A program made the position numbers and the translations under genes. A DNA stretch of 64,000 nucleotides from assembly GCF_051401765.1 (NCBI RefSeq), contig NW_027480438.1:5208001-5272000 (forward strand). Direction: 5' to 3'. This document shows positions 13,457-26,976 of the stretch, one piece after another; the first letter of the stretch is position 1; every line of letters begins with the position of its first letter. This stretch comes from Calliopsis andreniformis. Its lineage: Eukaryota > Arthropoda > Insecta > Hymenoptera > Andrenidae. The notes beneath the pieces are model-generated. The model searched no databases and was not told the DNA's origin. It saw nothing but the letters and a program-made list of their open reading frames with translations.

Positions 13457-13512
13457 CTCAATAGCCAATCTCAAATCCTAGATCCTCAATCCCCAATCCT
13501 CAATCCTTAATC
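13457..13512 (+). repeat. Module C copy
   Basis: The third heptamer is TCAAATC instead of TCCAATC. Confidence 0.75.
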
Positions 13513-14279
13513 CTCAACCTTCAATCCTCAATCCTCAATTCTCAATCCTCAATACTCAATCCTCAATCCTCAATCCTCAATCCTCAATCCTCAATCATCA
13601 GTCATGAATACTCAATCTTCATAACTCAATCCTCAATCCTCAATCCTCAATCCTCAGTCCTCAATCATCAATCCTCAATCTTCAATCCTCAATACTCAAT
13701 CTTCAATCCTCAAACCTCAATCCTCAATCCCCAATCCTCAATCCTCAATCCTCAATCGTCAGTCTTCAATTCTCAATAACCAATCTGCAATCCTCAGTCC
13801 TCAATCCTCAATCCTCAATCCTCATTCCTCAAACCTCAATCCTCAACCCTCAGTCCTCATCCTCCATCCTAAATCCTCAATCCTCAATCCTCAATCTTCA
13901 ATCCTCAATACTCAACCTTCGATCCTCAATCCTCAGTCCTCAATCCTCAAACCTCAATCCTCAGTCATGAATACTCCATCTTCAATACTCAATACACAAT
14001 CCTCAATCCTCAATCCTCAATCCTCCATCCTCATTACTCATTCCTCAAACCTCAATCCTCAACCCTGAGTCCTCATCCTCAATTCCCAATTCTCAATCCT
14101 CAATCCTCAATTCTCAATCTTCAATCCTCAGTAATCAATCTTCAATCCTCAATCTCCAGTCCTCAATCCTCAATCCTCAATGCTCAATCCTCAATCCTCA
14201 ACCTCAGTCCTCAATCCTCAGTCCTCAAACCTCAATCCTGAGTCTTCAATCCTGAATCCTCAATCTTCAGACCTCAGTC

Positions 14280-14419
14280 CTCAACAATCAGTTGTCAATT
14301 CTCAATCCTCAATACAGTATCATCAATTCACAGTTTTCAATACTCAATACTCAATCTGCAATCTTCAAATCTCTATCCACAAATATCAATTCTCATCACT
14401 GAACCCTCAACACTCAGTC
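14280..14419 (+). repeat. Cassette A2
   Basis: It has AATACAGTATCATC and CACAAATATCAATTC, and ACTGAACCC as in the copy at 9,383. Confidence 0.85.
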
Positions 14420-15019
14420 CCCAATCCTCAATTTTCAATCCTCAACCCTCAATGCTCAATCCTCAATCCTCAATCTTCAATCCTCAATACTCAATCTTCA
14501 ATCCTCAATCCTCAATCCCCAATCCTCAATACTCAATCCTCAATCCTCAATCCTCAATCCCCAATCCCCAATCTTCAATCCTCAATCCACAATCCTCAAG
14601 CCTCAATCCTCAATCCTCAATCTTCAATCCTGAATGCTCAATCTTCAATCCTCAATCCTCAATCCTCAATCCTCAATCGTCAGTCTTCAATCCTCAACAC
14701 TCAATCTTCAATCCTCAATCCTCAATCCTCAATCCTCAAACCTCATTCTTCAATCCTCAACACCCAATCCTCAATCTTCAATTCTCAATCCTCAATCCTC
14801 AATCATCAATCCTCAATCCTCAATCCTCTGTCATCAATCCTCAATTTCAACACTCAACCCTCAATCCTCAATCCTCAATCCTCAATCCTCAATCCTAAAT
14901 CCTCATTCCTCAAACCTCAATCCTCAATCCTCATTCCTCAAACTTCAATCCTCAACCCTCAGTCCTTATCCTCAATTCTCAATTCTCAATCCTCAATCCT
15001 CAATTCTCAATCTTCAATC

Positions 15020-15075
15020 CTCAATAATCAATCTCCAATCCTAGATCCTCAATCCCCAATCCTCAATCGTTAATC
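15020..15075 (+). repeat. Module C copy, last and most diverged
   Basis: It begins CTCAATAATCAATC and ends CGTTAATC. It is the only copy in region II. Confidence 0.7.
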
Positions 15076-15947
15076 CTCAATCTTCAATCCTCAATCCCCA
15101 GTCCTCAATCCTCAATACTCAGTCTTCAATCCTCAATCCTCAATTCTCAATCCTCAATACTCAATCCTCAATCGTCAATCCTCAATCTCCAATCCTGAAT
15201 CTTCAACCCTCAATCCCCAACCCTCAATCCTCAATCCTCAACCTTGAATCCTTAATACTCAATCTTCAATCCTCAATTCTCATCCTCAATCCTCAATCCT
15301 CAATCCTCAATCCTCAATCTTCAATCCTCAACCGTCAGTCCTCGTCCTCAATCCGCAATTCTCAATCCTCAATCCTCAATCCTCAATCCTCAATATTCAT
15401 CACACAACCATCAACCATCAATTCTCAATCCTCAATCCCCAATCCTCATTCTTCAATCCTCAATACTCAATCTTCAATCCTCAATCCTCAATCCTCAATC
15501 TTCAATTCTCAGTCCTCAATCCTCAATCATCAATCCTCAATACTCAATCTTCAACCCTCAATCTTCAATCCTCAATCCTCAATCCTCATCCTTCAATCCT
15601 CAACACCCAATCCTCAGTCTTCAATCCTCAATCCTCAATCCACAATTCTCAATCCTCAATCCTCAATCCTCAGACCTCAAACGTCAATACTCAACCCTCA
15701 GTCCTCGTCCGCAATCGACAACGCTCAATCCTCAATCTTCAAACTTCAATCATAAATATTCAACCTTCAATCCTCAATACTCAATCCTCTATCCTCAATC
15801 CTCAATCCTGAATGTTCAATCCTCAATACCCAATCCTCAATCTTCAATCCTCAATACTCAATCCTCAATCCTCAATCCTCAATCCTCAGTCCTCAAACCT
15901 CAATCCTGAATCCTGAATCCTGAATCCTCAACCTTCAGCCCTCAGTC

Positions 15948-16087
15948 CTCAACAATCAATTGTCAGTCCTCAATCCTCAATACAATATACCCAATTCGCA
16001 GTTTTCAATACTCAATCCCCAATCTTCAATCTTCAAATCTCAATCCACAAACATCAATTCTCATCACTCAACGCTCAACACTCAGTC
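15948..16087 (+). repeat. Cassette A3
   Basis: A3 is marked by ATACCCAATTCGCAG and CTCAACGCTCAACAC. This copy has AATACAATATACCC where later A3 copies have AATAGAATATACCC. Confidence 0.85.
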
Positions 16088-17043
16088 CCCAATCCTCAAT
16101 CTTCAATCCTCAATCCTCAATCCTCAATCCTCAATCCTCAATCCTCAATCTTCAATCCTCAGTACCCAATCTTCAATCCTCAATCCTCAATCCTCAGTCC
16201 TCAATCCTCAATCCTCAATCCTCAATCGTCAATCTCCAATCCTGAAAACTCAATCTTCAATCCTCAATCCTCAATCCTCAATCCTCAATCCTCATTCTTC
16301 AATCCTTAATACCCAATTCTCAATCTTCAATCCTCAATTCTCAACACTCAATCCTCAATCGTCAGACCTCAAGCATCAATACTCAACCCTCAGTTCTCGT
16401 CCGCAATCCACAACCCTCAATCCTCAATCCTCAATCCTCAATCCTCAATCCTCAATCCTCAATACCCAATCCTCAATCCTCAATCCTCAATCCTCAATCC
16501 TCAATCCTCAATACTCAATCCTCAATTCTCAATCCTCAATCGTCAATCTTCAATCCTCAATACTCAATCTTCAATCCTCAATCCTCAATCCTCAATCCTC
16601 AATTCTCAATCCTCAATCCTCAGTCCTCAGTCCTCAAACCTCAATCCTCAATCCTCAGCCCTCATCCTCAATCCTCAATCCTCGATCCTCAATCCTCAAT
16701 CCTCAATCTTCAATCCTCAATACTCAATCCACAATCTTCAATCCTCAATACTCAATCTTCAATACTAAATCCACAATCCTCAATCCTCAATCCTCAATCC
16801 TCAATCCTCAATCCCAAATCCTCAATCCTCAATCCTCATTCCTCAACCCTCAATCCTCAATACTCAATCCTCAATCTTCAATACCCAATTCTCAATCGTC
16901 AATCCTCAATCCTCAATCCTCAATTCTCAATCCTCAATCCTCAGTCCTCAGTCCTCATACCTCAATCCTCAACCCTCAGCCCTCATCCTCAATCCTCAAT
17001 CCTCAATCCTCAATCCTGAATCCTCAATCTTCAGCCCTCAGTC

Positions 17044-17182
17044 CTCAACAGTCGGTTGTCAATCCTCAATCCTCAATAGGATATCAACCATCATAGTTTC
17101 CAATACACAATACTCAATCTGCAATCTTCAAACCTCTATACACAAACAGCAACACTTATCACTCAACCCTCAACACGCAGTA
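17044..17182 (+). repeat. Cassette A2, most degenerate copy (139 bases)
   Basis: It has lost one base near 17,090 and carries GTCGGTTGTC, AGGATATCAACC, CATAGTTTCC, CTATACACAAAC and ACACGCAGTAC. It is one of only two cassettes not 140 bases long. Confidence 0.8.
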
Positions 17183-17867
17183 CCCAATCCTCAATATTCA
17201 ATCCTCAATCCTCAATCCTCAATCCTCAACCTTCAATCCTCAATGATCAATCTCCAATCCTCAGTCCTCAATTCTCAATCCTCAATTCTCAATCCTCAAT
17301 CTTCAATCCTCAATACTCAATCTTCAATCCTCAATCCTCAATCCTCAATCCTCAATACCCAATCCTCAATCTTCAATCCTCAATCCTCAATCCTCAGTCC
17401 TCAGTCCTCAAACCTCAATCCTCAACCCTCAGCCCTCATCCTCATTCCTCAATTCTCAATCCTCAATCCTCAATCCTCAATTCTCAATCCTCAATTCTCA
17501 ATCCTCAATCGTCAATCTTCTATCCTCAATACTCAATCTTCAATCCTCAATCCTCAATACTCAATCCTCAATCCTCATTCTTCAATCCTCAATACCCAAT
17601 CCTCAATCTTCAATCCTCAATCCTAAATCCTCAGTCCTCAGTCCTCTATCCTCAATCCTCAATCCTCAATCCTCAATCCTCAATCCTCAATGTTCAATAC
17701 TCAATACTGAATCTTCAATCCTCAATCCTCAATCCTCAGTCCTCAATCGTCAATCCTCAATCCTCAATCCTCAATCTTCTATCCTCAATACTCAATCCTC
17801 AGTCCGCAATCCTCAATCTTCAATCCTCAATCCTCAATCCTGAATCCTCAATCTTCAGCCCTCAGTC

Positions 17868-18007
17868 TTCAACAGTCAGTTGACAATCCTCAATCCTCAG
17901 TAGAATATCACCAATTCACAGTTTTCAATACTCAATACTCAATCTGCAATCTTCAAGTCTCTATCCACAAACATCAATTCTCGTCACTCAACCCTCAACA
18001 CTCAGTC
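17868..18007 (+). repeat. Cassette A2
   Basis: It starts TTCAACAGTCAGTTG and has AGTAGAATATCACC and TTCAAGTCTC. Confidence 0.85.
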
Positions 18008-18239
18008 CCCAACCATCAATATTCAAACCACAATCCTCAATCCTCAATCCTCAATCCTCAATACCTTCAATCCTCAATGCTCAATCTTCAACCCTCATCC
18101 TCAATACTGAATCTTGAATCCTAAATCCTCAATCCTCAATCCTCAATCCTCAATCCTCAATCTTCAATCCTCAGTCCGCAATCCTCAATCTTCAATCCTC
18201 AATCCTCAATCCTGAATCCTCAATCTTCAGCCCTCTGTC

Positions 18240-18379
18240 CTCAGCAATCAGTTGTCAATCCTCAATCCTCAATACAACATCATCAATTCACAGTTTTCAA
18301 TACTCAATACTAAATCTGCAAACTTCAAATCTCTATCCACAAACATCAATGCTCATCACTCAACCCTCAACACTCCGTC
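18240..18379 (+). repeat. Cassette A2
   Basis: It starts CTCAGCAATCAG, has ACAACATCATC, CATCAATGCTC, and ends CTCCGTC. Confidence 0.85.
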
Positions 18380-18721
18380 CCCAATCCTCAATCTTCAATC
18401 CTCAATCTTCCATCCTCAATCATCAATCCACAATACCCAAGCCTCAGTCTTCAATCCTCAATCTTCAATCCTCAATCCTCAATCCTCAATCCTCAATTCG
18501 CAATCCTCAATCCTCAATCCTCAGACCTCAAGCATCAATACCCAACCCTCAGTCCTCGTCCTCAATCCACAACCCTCAATCCTCAATCCTCAATCTTCAA
18601 TCATCAATATTAAACCTTCAATCCTCAATACACAATCCTCAATCCTCAACCCTCAATCCTCAGTCCTGAAACCTCAATCCCGAATCCTCAATCTTGAATC
18701 CGCAAACTTCAGTCCTCAGTC

Positions 18722-18861
18722 CTGAACAATCAATAGTCAACCCTCAATCCTCAATAGAATATCCTCAATTCACAGTTTTCAATACTCAATCCCCATTCTT
18801 CAATCTTCAAATCTCAATCCACAAACATCAATTCTCATCACTCAGCCCTCAACACTCAGTC
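18722..18861 (+). repeat. Cassette A1
   Basis: A1 is marked by GAATATCC, CACAGTTTTC and CCCCATTC. This copy starts CTGAACAATC with ATAGTC for ATTGTC. Confidence 0.85.
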
Positions 18862-20230
18862 CTCAATCTTCAATCTTCAATCCTCAATCCTCAATCCTCA
18901 ATCTTGAATCCTCAATACACAATCTTCAATCCCCAATCTTCAATCCTCTATCCTCAATCCTCAATCCTCAATCCTCAATCCTCAATCCTCAATGTTCAAT
19001 ACTCAATACTCAATCTTCAATCCTCAATCCTCAATCCTCAGTCCTCAATCCTCAATCCTCAATCCTCAATCCTCAATCTTCTATCCTCAATACTCAATCT
19101 GCAATCCTCAATCCACAATCCTCAATCCTAATTCGTCACTCCTCAAACCTCAACCCTCAACACTCAGACATCATCCACAATCCTCAATCCTCAATCCTCA
19201 ATCATCAATCCTCAACACTCAATCCTCAATCCTCAGACCTCAAACATCAATACTCAACCCTCAGCCCTCGTCCGCAATCCACAACCCTCAATCCTCAATC
19301 CTCAATCTTCAATCATCAGTCCTCAATCCTCAATCCTCAATTCTCAATCCTCAATCCTCAATCCTCAATCCTCAATCTTCAATCCTCAATCCTCAATCCT
19401 CAATTCTCAATCCTCAATCCTCAATCGTCAATCCTCAATTCCCAATCCTCAATCTTCAATCCTCAATCCTCAATCTTCATTCCTTAATCCTCAATCCTCA
19501 ATCCCCAATCCTCAATCTTCAATCCTCTATCCTCAATCCTCAATCCTCAATCTCCAATCCTCAACCTTCAATACTCAATACTCAATCTTCAATCCTCAAT
19601 CCTCAATCGTCAGTCCTCAATCCTCAATCCTCAATCCTCAATTCTCAATCTTCTATCCTCAATACTCAATCTGCAATCCTCAATTCTCAATCCTCAATCC
19701 TCAATCATCAATCTTCAATCCTCAATACTCAATCTTCAACACTCAATCTTCAATCCTCAATCCTCAATCCTCATTCTTCAATCCTCAACACCCAATCCTC
19801 AATCTTCAATCCTCAATCCTCAGTCCTCAATTCTCAATCCTCTGTCCTCAATCCTCAGACCTCAAGCATCAACACTCAACCCTCAGTCCTCGTCCGCAAT
19901 CCACAACCCTCAATCCTCAATGCTCAATTTTCAATCATCAATATTCAATCTTCAATCCTCAATCCTCAATCCTCAATTCTCAATCCGCAATACTCAATCC
20001 TAAATCGTTAATCCTCAATCCTGAATCCTCAACCTTCAATCCTCAACACTCAATCTTCAATACTCAATCCTCAATCCTCAATCCTCAATCCTCAATCCTC
20101 AATCCTCAATCCTCAATCCTCAATCCCAAATCCTTAATCCTCAATCCTCAATTCTCAACCCACAATCCTCAGTCCTGACACCTCAATACCGAATCCTCAA
20201 TCCTGATTCCTCAATGCTCAGCCCTCAGTC

Positions 20231-20370
20231 CTCAACAATCAATTGTCAATCCTCAATCCTCAATAGAATATCTTCAATTCACAGTTTTCAATACTCAATC
20301 CCCATTCTTCAATCTTCAAATCTCAATCCACACACATCAATTATCATCACTCAACCCTCAACACTCAGTC
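20231..20370 (+). repeat. Cassette A1
   Basis: It has GAATATCTTC, CACACACATC and ATTATCATC, which it shares with the copy at 51,585. Confidence 0.85.
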
Positions 20371-21327
20371 CTCAATCTTCAATCGTCAATCCTAAATCCG
20401 CAATCTTCAATCCTCAATACTCAACCTTCAATCCTCAACCCTCAATCCTCAATCCTCAATACTCAATCCTCAATCGTCAATCCTCAATTCCCAATCCTCA
20501 ATCTTCAATCCTCAATACTCAATCTTCAATCCTGAATCGTCAATCCTCAATCCTCAATCCTCAACCTTCAATCCTCAATACTCAATCTTCAATCCTCAAT
20601 CCTCATTCCTCAATCCTCAATCCTCAATCCTCAATCCTCAATCTTCAATCCTGAATACTCAATCTTCAACCCTCAATCTTCAATCCTCAATCCTCTATCC
20701 TAATTCTACAATCCTCAACACCCAATCCTGAATCTTCAATCCTCAATCCTCAATCCTCAATCCTCAATTCTCAATCCTCAATCCTCAATCCTCAGACCTC
20801 AAACATCAATACTCAACCCTCAGTCCTCGTCCGCAATCCACAACCCTCAATCCTCAATCCTCAATCTTCAATCATCAATATTCAATCTTCAATCCTCAAT
20901 CCTCAATCCTCTATCCTCAATCCTCAATCCAGAATGTTCAATCCTCAATACCCAATCCTCAATCTTCAATCCTCAATACTCAGTCCTCAATCCTCAATCC
21001 TCAATCCTCAGTCATCAATCCTCAATTCTCATTCCTCAATCCTCAATCCTCAGACCTCAAACATCAATACTCAACCCTCAGCCCTCGTCCGCAATCCACA
21101 ACCCTCAATCCGCAATCCTCAATCTTCAATCATCAATATTCAATCTTCAATCCTCAATCCTCAATCCTGTATCCTCAATCCTCAATCCTGAATGTTCAAT
21201 CCTCAATACCCAATCCTCAACCTTCAATCCTCAATCCTCAATCCTCAATCCTCAAACCTCAATCCTCAGTCCTGAAACCTCAATACCGAATCCTCAATCC
21301 TGAATCCTCAATCTTCAGCCCTCAGTC

Positions 21328-21467
21328 CTCAACAATCAATTGTCAATCCTCAATCCTCAATAGAATATCCTCAATTCACAGTTTTCAATACTCAATCCCC
21401 ATTCTTCAATCTTCAAATCTCAATCCACAAACATCAATTCTCATCACTCAACCCTCAACACTCAGTC
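21328..21467 (+). repeat. Cassette A1, near consensus
   Basis: It fits the A1 consensus at all 20 heptamers as I read them. Confidence 0.9.
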
Positions 21468-22655
21468 CTCAATCTTCATTCCTCAATCCTAAATCCTCAA
21501 TTTTCAATCCTCAATACTCAATCTTCAATCCTCAATCCTCAATTCTCAATCCTCAATCCTCAATCCTCAATCCTCAATCCTCAATCTACAATCCTCAATA
21601 CTCAATCTTCAACCCTCAACCTTCAATCCTCAATCCTCTATCCTCATTCTTCAATCCTCAACTCCGAATCCTCAATCTTCAATCCTCAATCATCAATCCT
21701 CAATTCTCAATCCTCAATCCTCAATCCTCAGACCTCAAACATCAATACTCAACCCTCAGTCCTCGTCCGCAATCCACAACACTCAATCCTCAATCCTCAA
21801 TCCTCAATCTTCAATCATCAATATTCAATCTTCAATCCTCAATCCTCAGTCCTCTATCCTCAATCCTCAATCCTGAATGTTCAATACTCAATACCCAATC
21901 CTCCATATTCAATCCTCAATCCTCAACCGTCAACCCTCAATTCCCAATCCTCAATCTTCAATCCTCAATCCTCAATCCTGAATCCTCAATCCTCAATACC
22001 AAATCCTCAATCCTCAATCCTCGATCCTCAATCTTCAATCTTCAATCCTCAATCCTCAATTCCCAATCCTCAATCCTGAATCCTCAGACCTCAAGCATCA
22101 ATACCCAACCCTCTGTCCTCGTCCTCAATCCTCAATCTTCTATCCTCAATACTCAATCTTCAATCCTCAATCCTCAATTCTCAATCCTCAATACTCAATC
22201 CTCAATCGTCAATCCTCAATTCCCAATCCTCAATCTTCAATCCTCAATCCACAATATTCAATCCTCAATCCTCAACCCTCAGACCCCAATCCTCAATCTT
22301 CAATCCTCAATACTCAATTTCCAATCCTCAATCCTCAATCCTCTATCCTCAATCCTCAATCCTGAATGTTCAATCCTCAATACACAATCCTCAATCTTCA
22401 ATCCTCAATACTCAATCCTCAATCCTCAATCCTGAATTTTCAATCCTCAATCCTCAATCTTCAATCCTCAATCCTCAATCCTCAATCCTCAATCATCAAT
22501 CCTCAATTTTCAATCCTCAATACTCAATCTTCAATCCTCAATTCTCAATCCTCAATCCTCAATCCTCAGTCCTCAATCCACAACTCTCAATCCTCAGTCC
22601 TGAAACCTCAATCCCGAATCCTCAATCCTGAATCCGCAAACTTCAGTCCTCAGTC

Positions 22656-22795
22656 CTCAACAATCAATTCTGAATCCTCAATCCTCAATAGAATATCCTC
22701 AATTCACAGTTTTCAATACTCAATCCCCATTCTACAATCTTCAAATCTCAATACACAAACATTAATTCTCATCACTCAACCCTCAACACTCAGTC
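22656..22795 (+). repeat. Cassette A1
   Basis: It has ATTCTGAATCC, CATTCTACAATC and ATACACAAACATTAATTC. Confidence 0.85.
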
Positions 22796-23347
22796 CTCAA
22801 TCTTCAATCCTCAATCCTCAATCCGCAATCTTGAATCCTCAATACTGAATCTTCAATCCTCAATCCTCAATTCTCAATCCTCAACACTCAATCCTCAATC
22901 GTCAATCCTCAATCCCCAATCCCCAATCTTCAATACTCTATCCACAATCCTCAATCCTCGATCCTCAACCCTCAATCTTCAATACTCAATACTCAACCTT
23001 CAATCCTCAATCCTCAATCCTCAGTCCTCAATCCTCAATCCTCAATCCTCAATCCTCAATCTTCAATCCTCAATACTCAATCTGCAATCCTCAATCCTCA
23101 ATCATCAATCCTAATTCGTCACTCCTCAATACCCAATCCTCTATCTTCAATCCTCAATCCTCAATCCTCAATTCCAATCCTGAATCCTCAATCCTCAATC
23201 CTCAATCTTCAATCCTCAATCCTCAATCCTCAATTCTCAATCCTCAATCCTCAATCCTCAATCCTCAATACTCAACCCTCAATCCTCAGTCCAGAAACAT
23301 CAATACCGAATCCTCAATCCTGAATCCTCAATCTTCAGCCCTCAGTC

Positions 23348-23487
23348 CTCAACAATCAATTGTCAAACCTCAGTCCTCAATAGAATATCCTCAATTCACA
23401 GTTTTCAATACTCAATCCCCATTCTTCAATCTTCAAATCTAAATCCACAAACATCAATTCTCATCACTCAACCCTCAACACTCAGTC
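23348..23487 (+). repeat. Cassette A1
   Basis: It has GTCAAACCTCAGTCC and TTCAAATCTAAATCC. Confidence 0.85.
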
Positions 23488-24612
23488 CTCTATCTTCAAT
23501 CATCAATCCTAAATCCTCAATTCTCAATCCTTAATCCTCAATCCTCAATCCTCAATCTTCAATCCTCAATACTCAATCTTCAATACTCAATCCTCAATCC
23601 TCAATCCTCTATCCTCAATCCTCAATCGTCAATCCTCAATTCCCAATCCTCAATCTTCAATCGTCAACCCTCAATCTTCAATCCTCAATCATCAATCCTC
23701 AAGTTTCAATCCTCAATACTCAGTCTTCAATCCTCAATCCTCAATCCTCAATCCTCAATCCTCAATCTTCAATCATCAATATTCAATCTTCAATCCTCAA
23801 TCCTCAGTCCTCTATCCTCAATCCTCAATCCTGAATGTTCAATACTCAATACCCAATCCTCCATATTCAATCCTCAATCCTCAACCGTCAACCCTCAATT
23901 CCCAATCCTCAATCTTCAATCCTCAAACCTCAATCCTGAATCCTCAATCCTCAATACCAAATCCTCAATCCTCAATCCTCGATCCTCAATCTTCAATCTT
24001 CAATCCTCAATCCTCAATTCCCAATCCTCAATCCTGAATCCTCAGACCTCAAGCATCAATACCCAACCCTCTGTCCTCGTCCTCAATCCTCAATCTTCTA
24101 TCCTCAATACTCAATCTTCAATCCTCAATCCTCAATTCTCAATCCTCAATACTCAATCCTCAATCGTCAATCCTCAATTCCCAATCCTCAATCTTCAATC
24201 CTCAATCCACAATATTCAATCCTCAATCCTCAACCCTCAGACCCCAATCCTCAATCTTCAATCCTCAATACTCAATTTTCAATCCTCAATCCTCAATCCT
24301 CTATCCTCAATCCTCAATCCTGAATGTTCAATCCTCAATACACAATCCTCAATCTTCAATCCTCAATACTCAATCCTCAATCCTCAATCCTGAATTTTCA
24401 ATCCTCAATCCTCAATCTTCAATCCTCAATCCTCAATCCTCAATGCTCAATCATCAATCCTCAATTTTCATCCTCAATACTCAATCTTCAATCCTCAATT
24501 CTCAATCCTCAATCCTCAATCCCCAGTCCTCAATCCACAACTCTCAATCCTCAGTCCTGAAACCTCAATCCCGAATCCTCAATCCTGAATCCGCAAACTT
24601 CAGTCCTCAGTC

Positions 24613-24752
24613 CTCAACAATCAAGTGTCAATCCTCAATCCTCAATAGAATATCCTCAATTCACAGTTTTCAATACTCAATCCCCATTCTTCAATCTTCA
24701 AGTCTCAATCAACTAACATCAATTCTCATCACTCAACCCACAACACTCAGCC
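24613..24752 (+). repeat. Cassette A1
   Basis: It has AAGTGTC for AATTGTC, AATCAACTAACATC, ACCCACAACAC and ends CTCAGCC. Confidence 0.85.
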
Positions 24753-25080
24753 CTCAATCTTCAATCCTCAATCCTCAATCCGCAATCTTGAATCCTCAAT
24801 ACTCAATCTTCAATCCTCAATCCTCAATTCTCAATCCTCAACACTCAATCCTCAATCGTCAATCCTCAATCCTCAATTCTCAATCCTCAATCCTCAGTCC
24901 TGAGTCCTCAGACCACAATCCTCAACCCTCAGCCCTCATCCTCAATCCTCAACCCTCGATCCTCAATCCTCAATCCTCAATCTTCAATCCTCAATACTCA
25001 ATCTTTAATCCTCAATCCTCAGTCCTCAAACCTCAATTCTGAGTACTCAGTCCTGAATACTAAACCTTCAGCCCTCAGTC

Positions 25081-25220
25081 CTCAACAATCAGTTGCCAAT
25101 CCTCAGTCCTCAACAGAATATCCTCAATTCACAGCTTTCAATACTCAATACTCAATCTGCATTCTTCAAATCTCTATCCACAAACATCAATTCTCATAAC
25201 TCAACCCTCAACACTCAGTC
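25081..25220 (+). repeat. Cassette A2
   Basis: It has AGTTGCCAATCC, CAACAGAATATCC, ACAGCTTTC and CTCATAACTC. The next cassette begins 322 bases (46 x 7) later. Confidence 0.85.
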
Positions 25221-25402
25221 CTCAATGTTCAGTCCTCAATCCTCAATTCTCAATATTCAATCCTCAATTCTGAATCTTCAATCCTAATTCCTCAATCCTC
25301 AATTCTCAATCCTCAATCCTCAATCTTCAATCCTCAGTCCCCAAACCTCAATCTTCAATCCTCAATCCTCAATCCTGAATCCTCAATCTTCAGCACTCAG
25401 TC

Positions 25403-25542
25403 TTCAACAATCAGTTGTCAATCCTCAATCCTCAATACAACATCACCAATGCACAGTTTTCAATACTCAATACTCAATCTGCAATCTTCAAATCTCTATC
25501 CACAAGCATCAATTCTCATCACTCAACCCTCAACCCTCCGTC
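25403..25542 (+). repeat. Cassette A2, first in unit P copy 1
   Basis: It starts TTCAACA and has CACCAATGCACAG and CACAAGCATC; it ends CTCCGTC. Confidence 0.9.
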
Positions 25543-25745
25543 CCCAATCCTCAATCTTCAATCCTCAATCCTCAATCCTCAATCCTCAATCCTCAATTTT
25601 CAATCTTCAATACTCAATCTTCAATCCCCAATCCTCAATCCTCAATCCTCAATCCTCAATCCTCAACCCTCAACCCTCAATCCTCAGCCCTAAAACCTCA
25701 ATCCCGAATCCTCAATCCTGAATCCGCAAACCTGAGTTCTCAGTC

Positions 25746-25885
25746 CTCAACAATCAACTGTCAATCCTTAATCCTCAATAGAATATCCTCAATTCACAGT
25801 TTTCAATACTCAATCCCCATTCCTCAATCTTCAAGTCTCAATCCACAAACATCAATTCTCATCACTCAACCCACAACACTCAGTC
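25746..25885 (+). repeat. Cassette A1
   Basis: It has CAACTGTCAATCCTTAATCC, CATTCCTCAATC and ACCCACAACAC. It begins 343 bases (49 x 7) after the previous cassette. Confidence 0.9.
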
Positions 25886-26172
25886 CTCAATCTTCAATCC
25901 TCAATACTCAATCCGCAATCTTGAATCCTCAATACTCAATCTTCAATCCTCAATCCTCAATTCTCAATCCTCAACACTCAATCCTCAATCGTCAATCCTC
26001 AATCCCCAATCCTCAACCTTCAATCCTCGATCCTCAATCCTCAATCCTCAATCCTCAACCCTCAATCTTCTATACTCAATCCTCAATCCTCAATCCTCAA
26101 CCATCAATCCTCAGTCCTGAAACCTCAATACCGAATCCTCAATCCTGAATCCTCAATCTTCAGCCCTCAGTC

Positions 26173-26312
26173 CTCAACAATCAATTGTCAATCCTCAATC
26201 CTTAGTAGAATATCCTCAATTCACAGTTTTCAATATTCAATCCCCATTCTTCAATCTTCAAATCTCAATCCACAAACATCAATTCTCATCACTCAACCCT
26301 CAACACTCAGTC
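26173..26312 (+). repeat. Cassette A1
   Basis: It has CTTAGTAGAATATCC and TTCAATATTCAATCCCC. It is followed by CTCAACCTCC, a tail also seen after the chimeric cassette at 55,889. Confidence 0.9.
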
Positions 26313-26976
26313 CTCAACCTCCAATCCTCAATAATCAATCTTCAATCCTCAATCCTCTATTCTCAATCCTCAATACTCATTCCTCAATCGTCAATCCTCA
26401 ACACCCAATCCTCAATATTCAATCCTCAATCCACAATATTCAATCCTCAATCCTCAATCCTCAATCCCCAATCCTCAATCTTCAATCCTCAATACTCAAT
26501 CTTCAATCCTCAATCCTCAGTCCTCAATCCTCAATCCTCAATACTCAATCCTCAATCTTCAATCCTCAATACTCAATCTTCAACCCTCAATCTTCAATCG
26601 TCAATACTCAATCCTCATTCTTCAATCCCCAACACCCAATCCTCAAACTTCAATCCTCAATCCTCAATCCTCAATTCTCAATCCTCAATCCTCAATCCTC
26701 AGACCTCAAACATCAATACTCAACCCTCAGTCCTCGTCCGCAGTCCACAACCCTCAATCTTCAATCCTCAATCTTCAATCATCAATATTCAATCTTCAAT
26801 CCTCAAACCTCAATCCTCTATCCTCAATCCTCAATCCTGAATGTTCAATCCTCAATACAGAATCCTCAATCTTCGATCCTCAATACTCAATCCTCAATCC
26901 TCAACCCTCAATCCTCAGTCCTCAAACCTCAATCCTGAATCCTCAATCCTGAATCCTCAACCTTCAGCCCTCAGTC

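Larger units (their letters stand above)
1..14170. repeat. Region I: older satellite subfamily with modules C and D
   Basis: This part is marked by CAGCCATCATCC, CCTCGTTCCTC, module C (with CCTAGATCC) and module D (with GAATATCCTGAATTC). Cassette A occurs only once here, at 9,383. A module containing CCAAATCCACAATCC, which carries a one-base register slip, appears at about 1,815, 3,531, 4,172 and 8,449, each followed by CAACATTCAATCC and CAATTGTCAACCC. Copies differ from one another by many substitutions, so the region looks older or less recently homogenised than the rest. A repeat of about 841 bases is visible at the left edge (module C at 171 and 1,012). No gene is present. Confidence 0.85.
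14170..25377. repeat. Region II: satellite where cassette A and module B become frequent
   Basis: Eleven A cassettes start between 15,948 and 25,081, after one at 14,280. All three subtypes occur here, and module B first appears at about 15,669. The last module C relative lies at 15,020. The segment from about 19,330 to 24,490 has two later relatives in region IV (from about 44,460 and 50,680), so it looks like a source or sister of those blocks. The intervals between cassettes are ordinary heptamers with no other content visible. Confidence 0.8.

Noticed and set aside
17044..17182. Possible transposon remnant or unique insertion
   Set aside because: Every heptamer can be aligned to the other A2 cassettes with one base missing; there are no terminal repeats or target duplication.
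25683..25698. Telomere-type CCCTAAAA at about 25,686 and 32,934
   Set aside because: It is a single variant of CCCTGAAACC within satellite sequence, duplicated by unit P, and never occurs in tandem.
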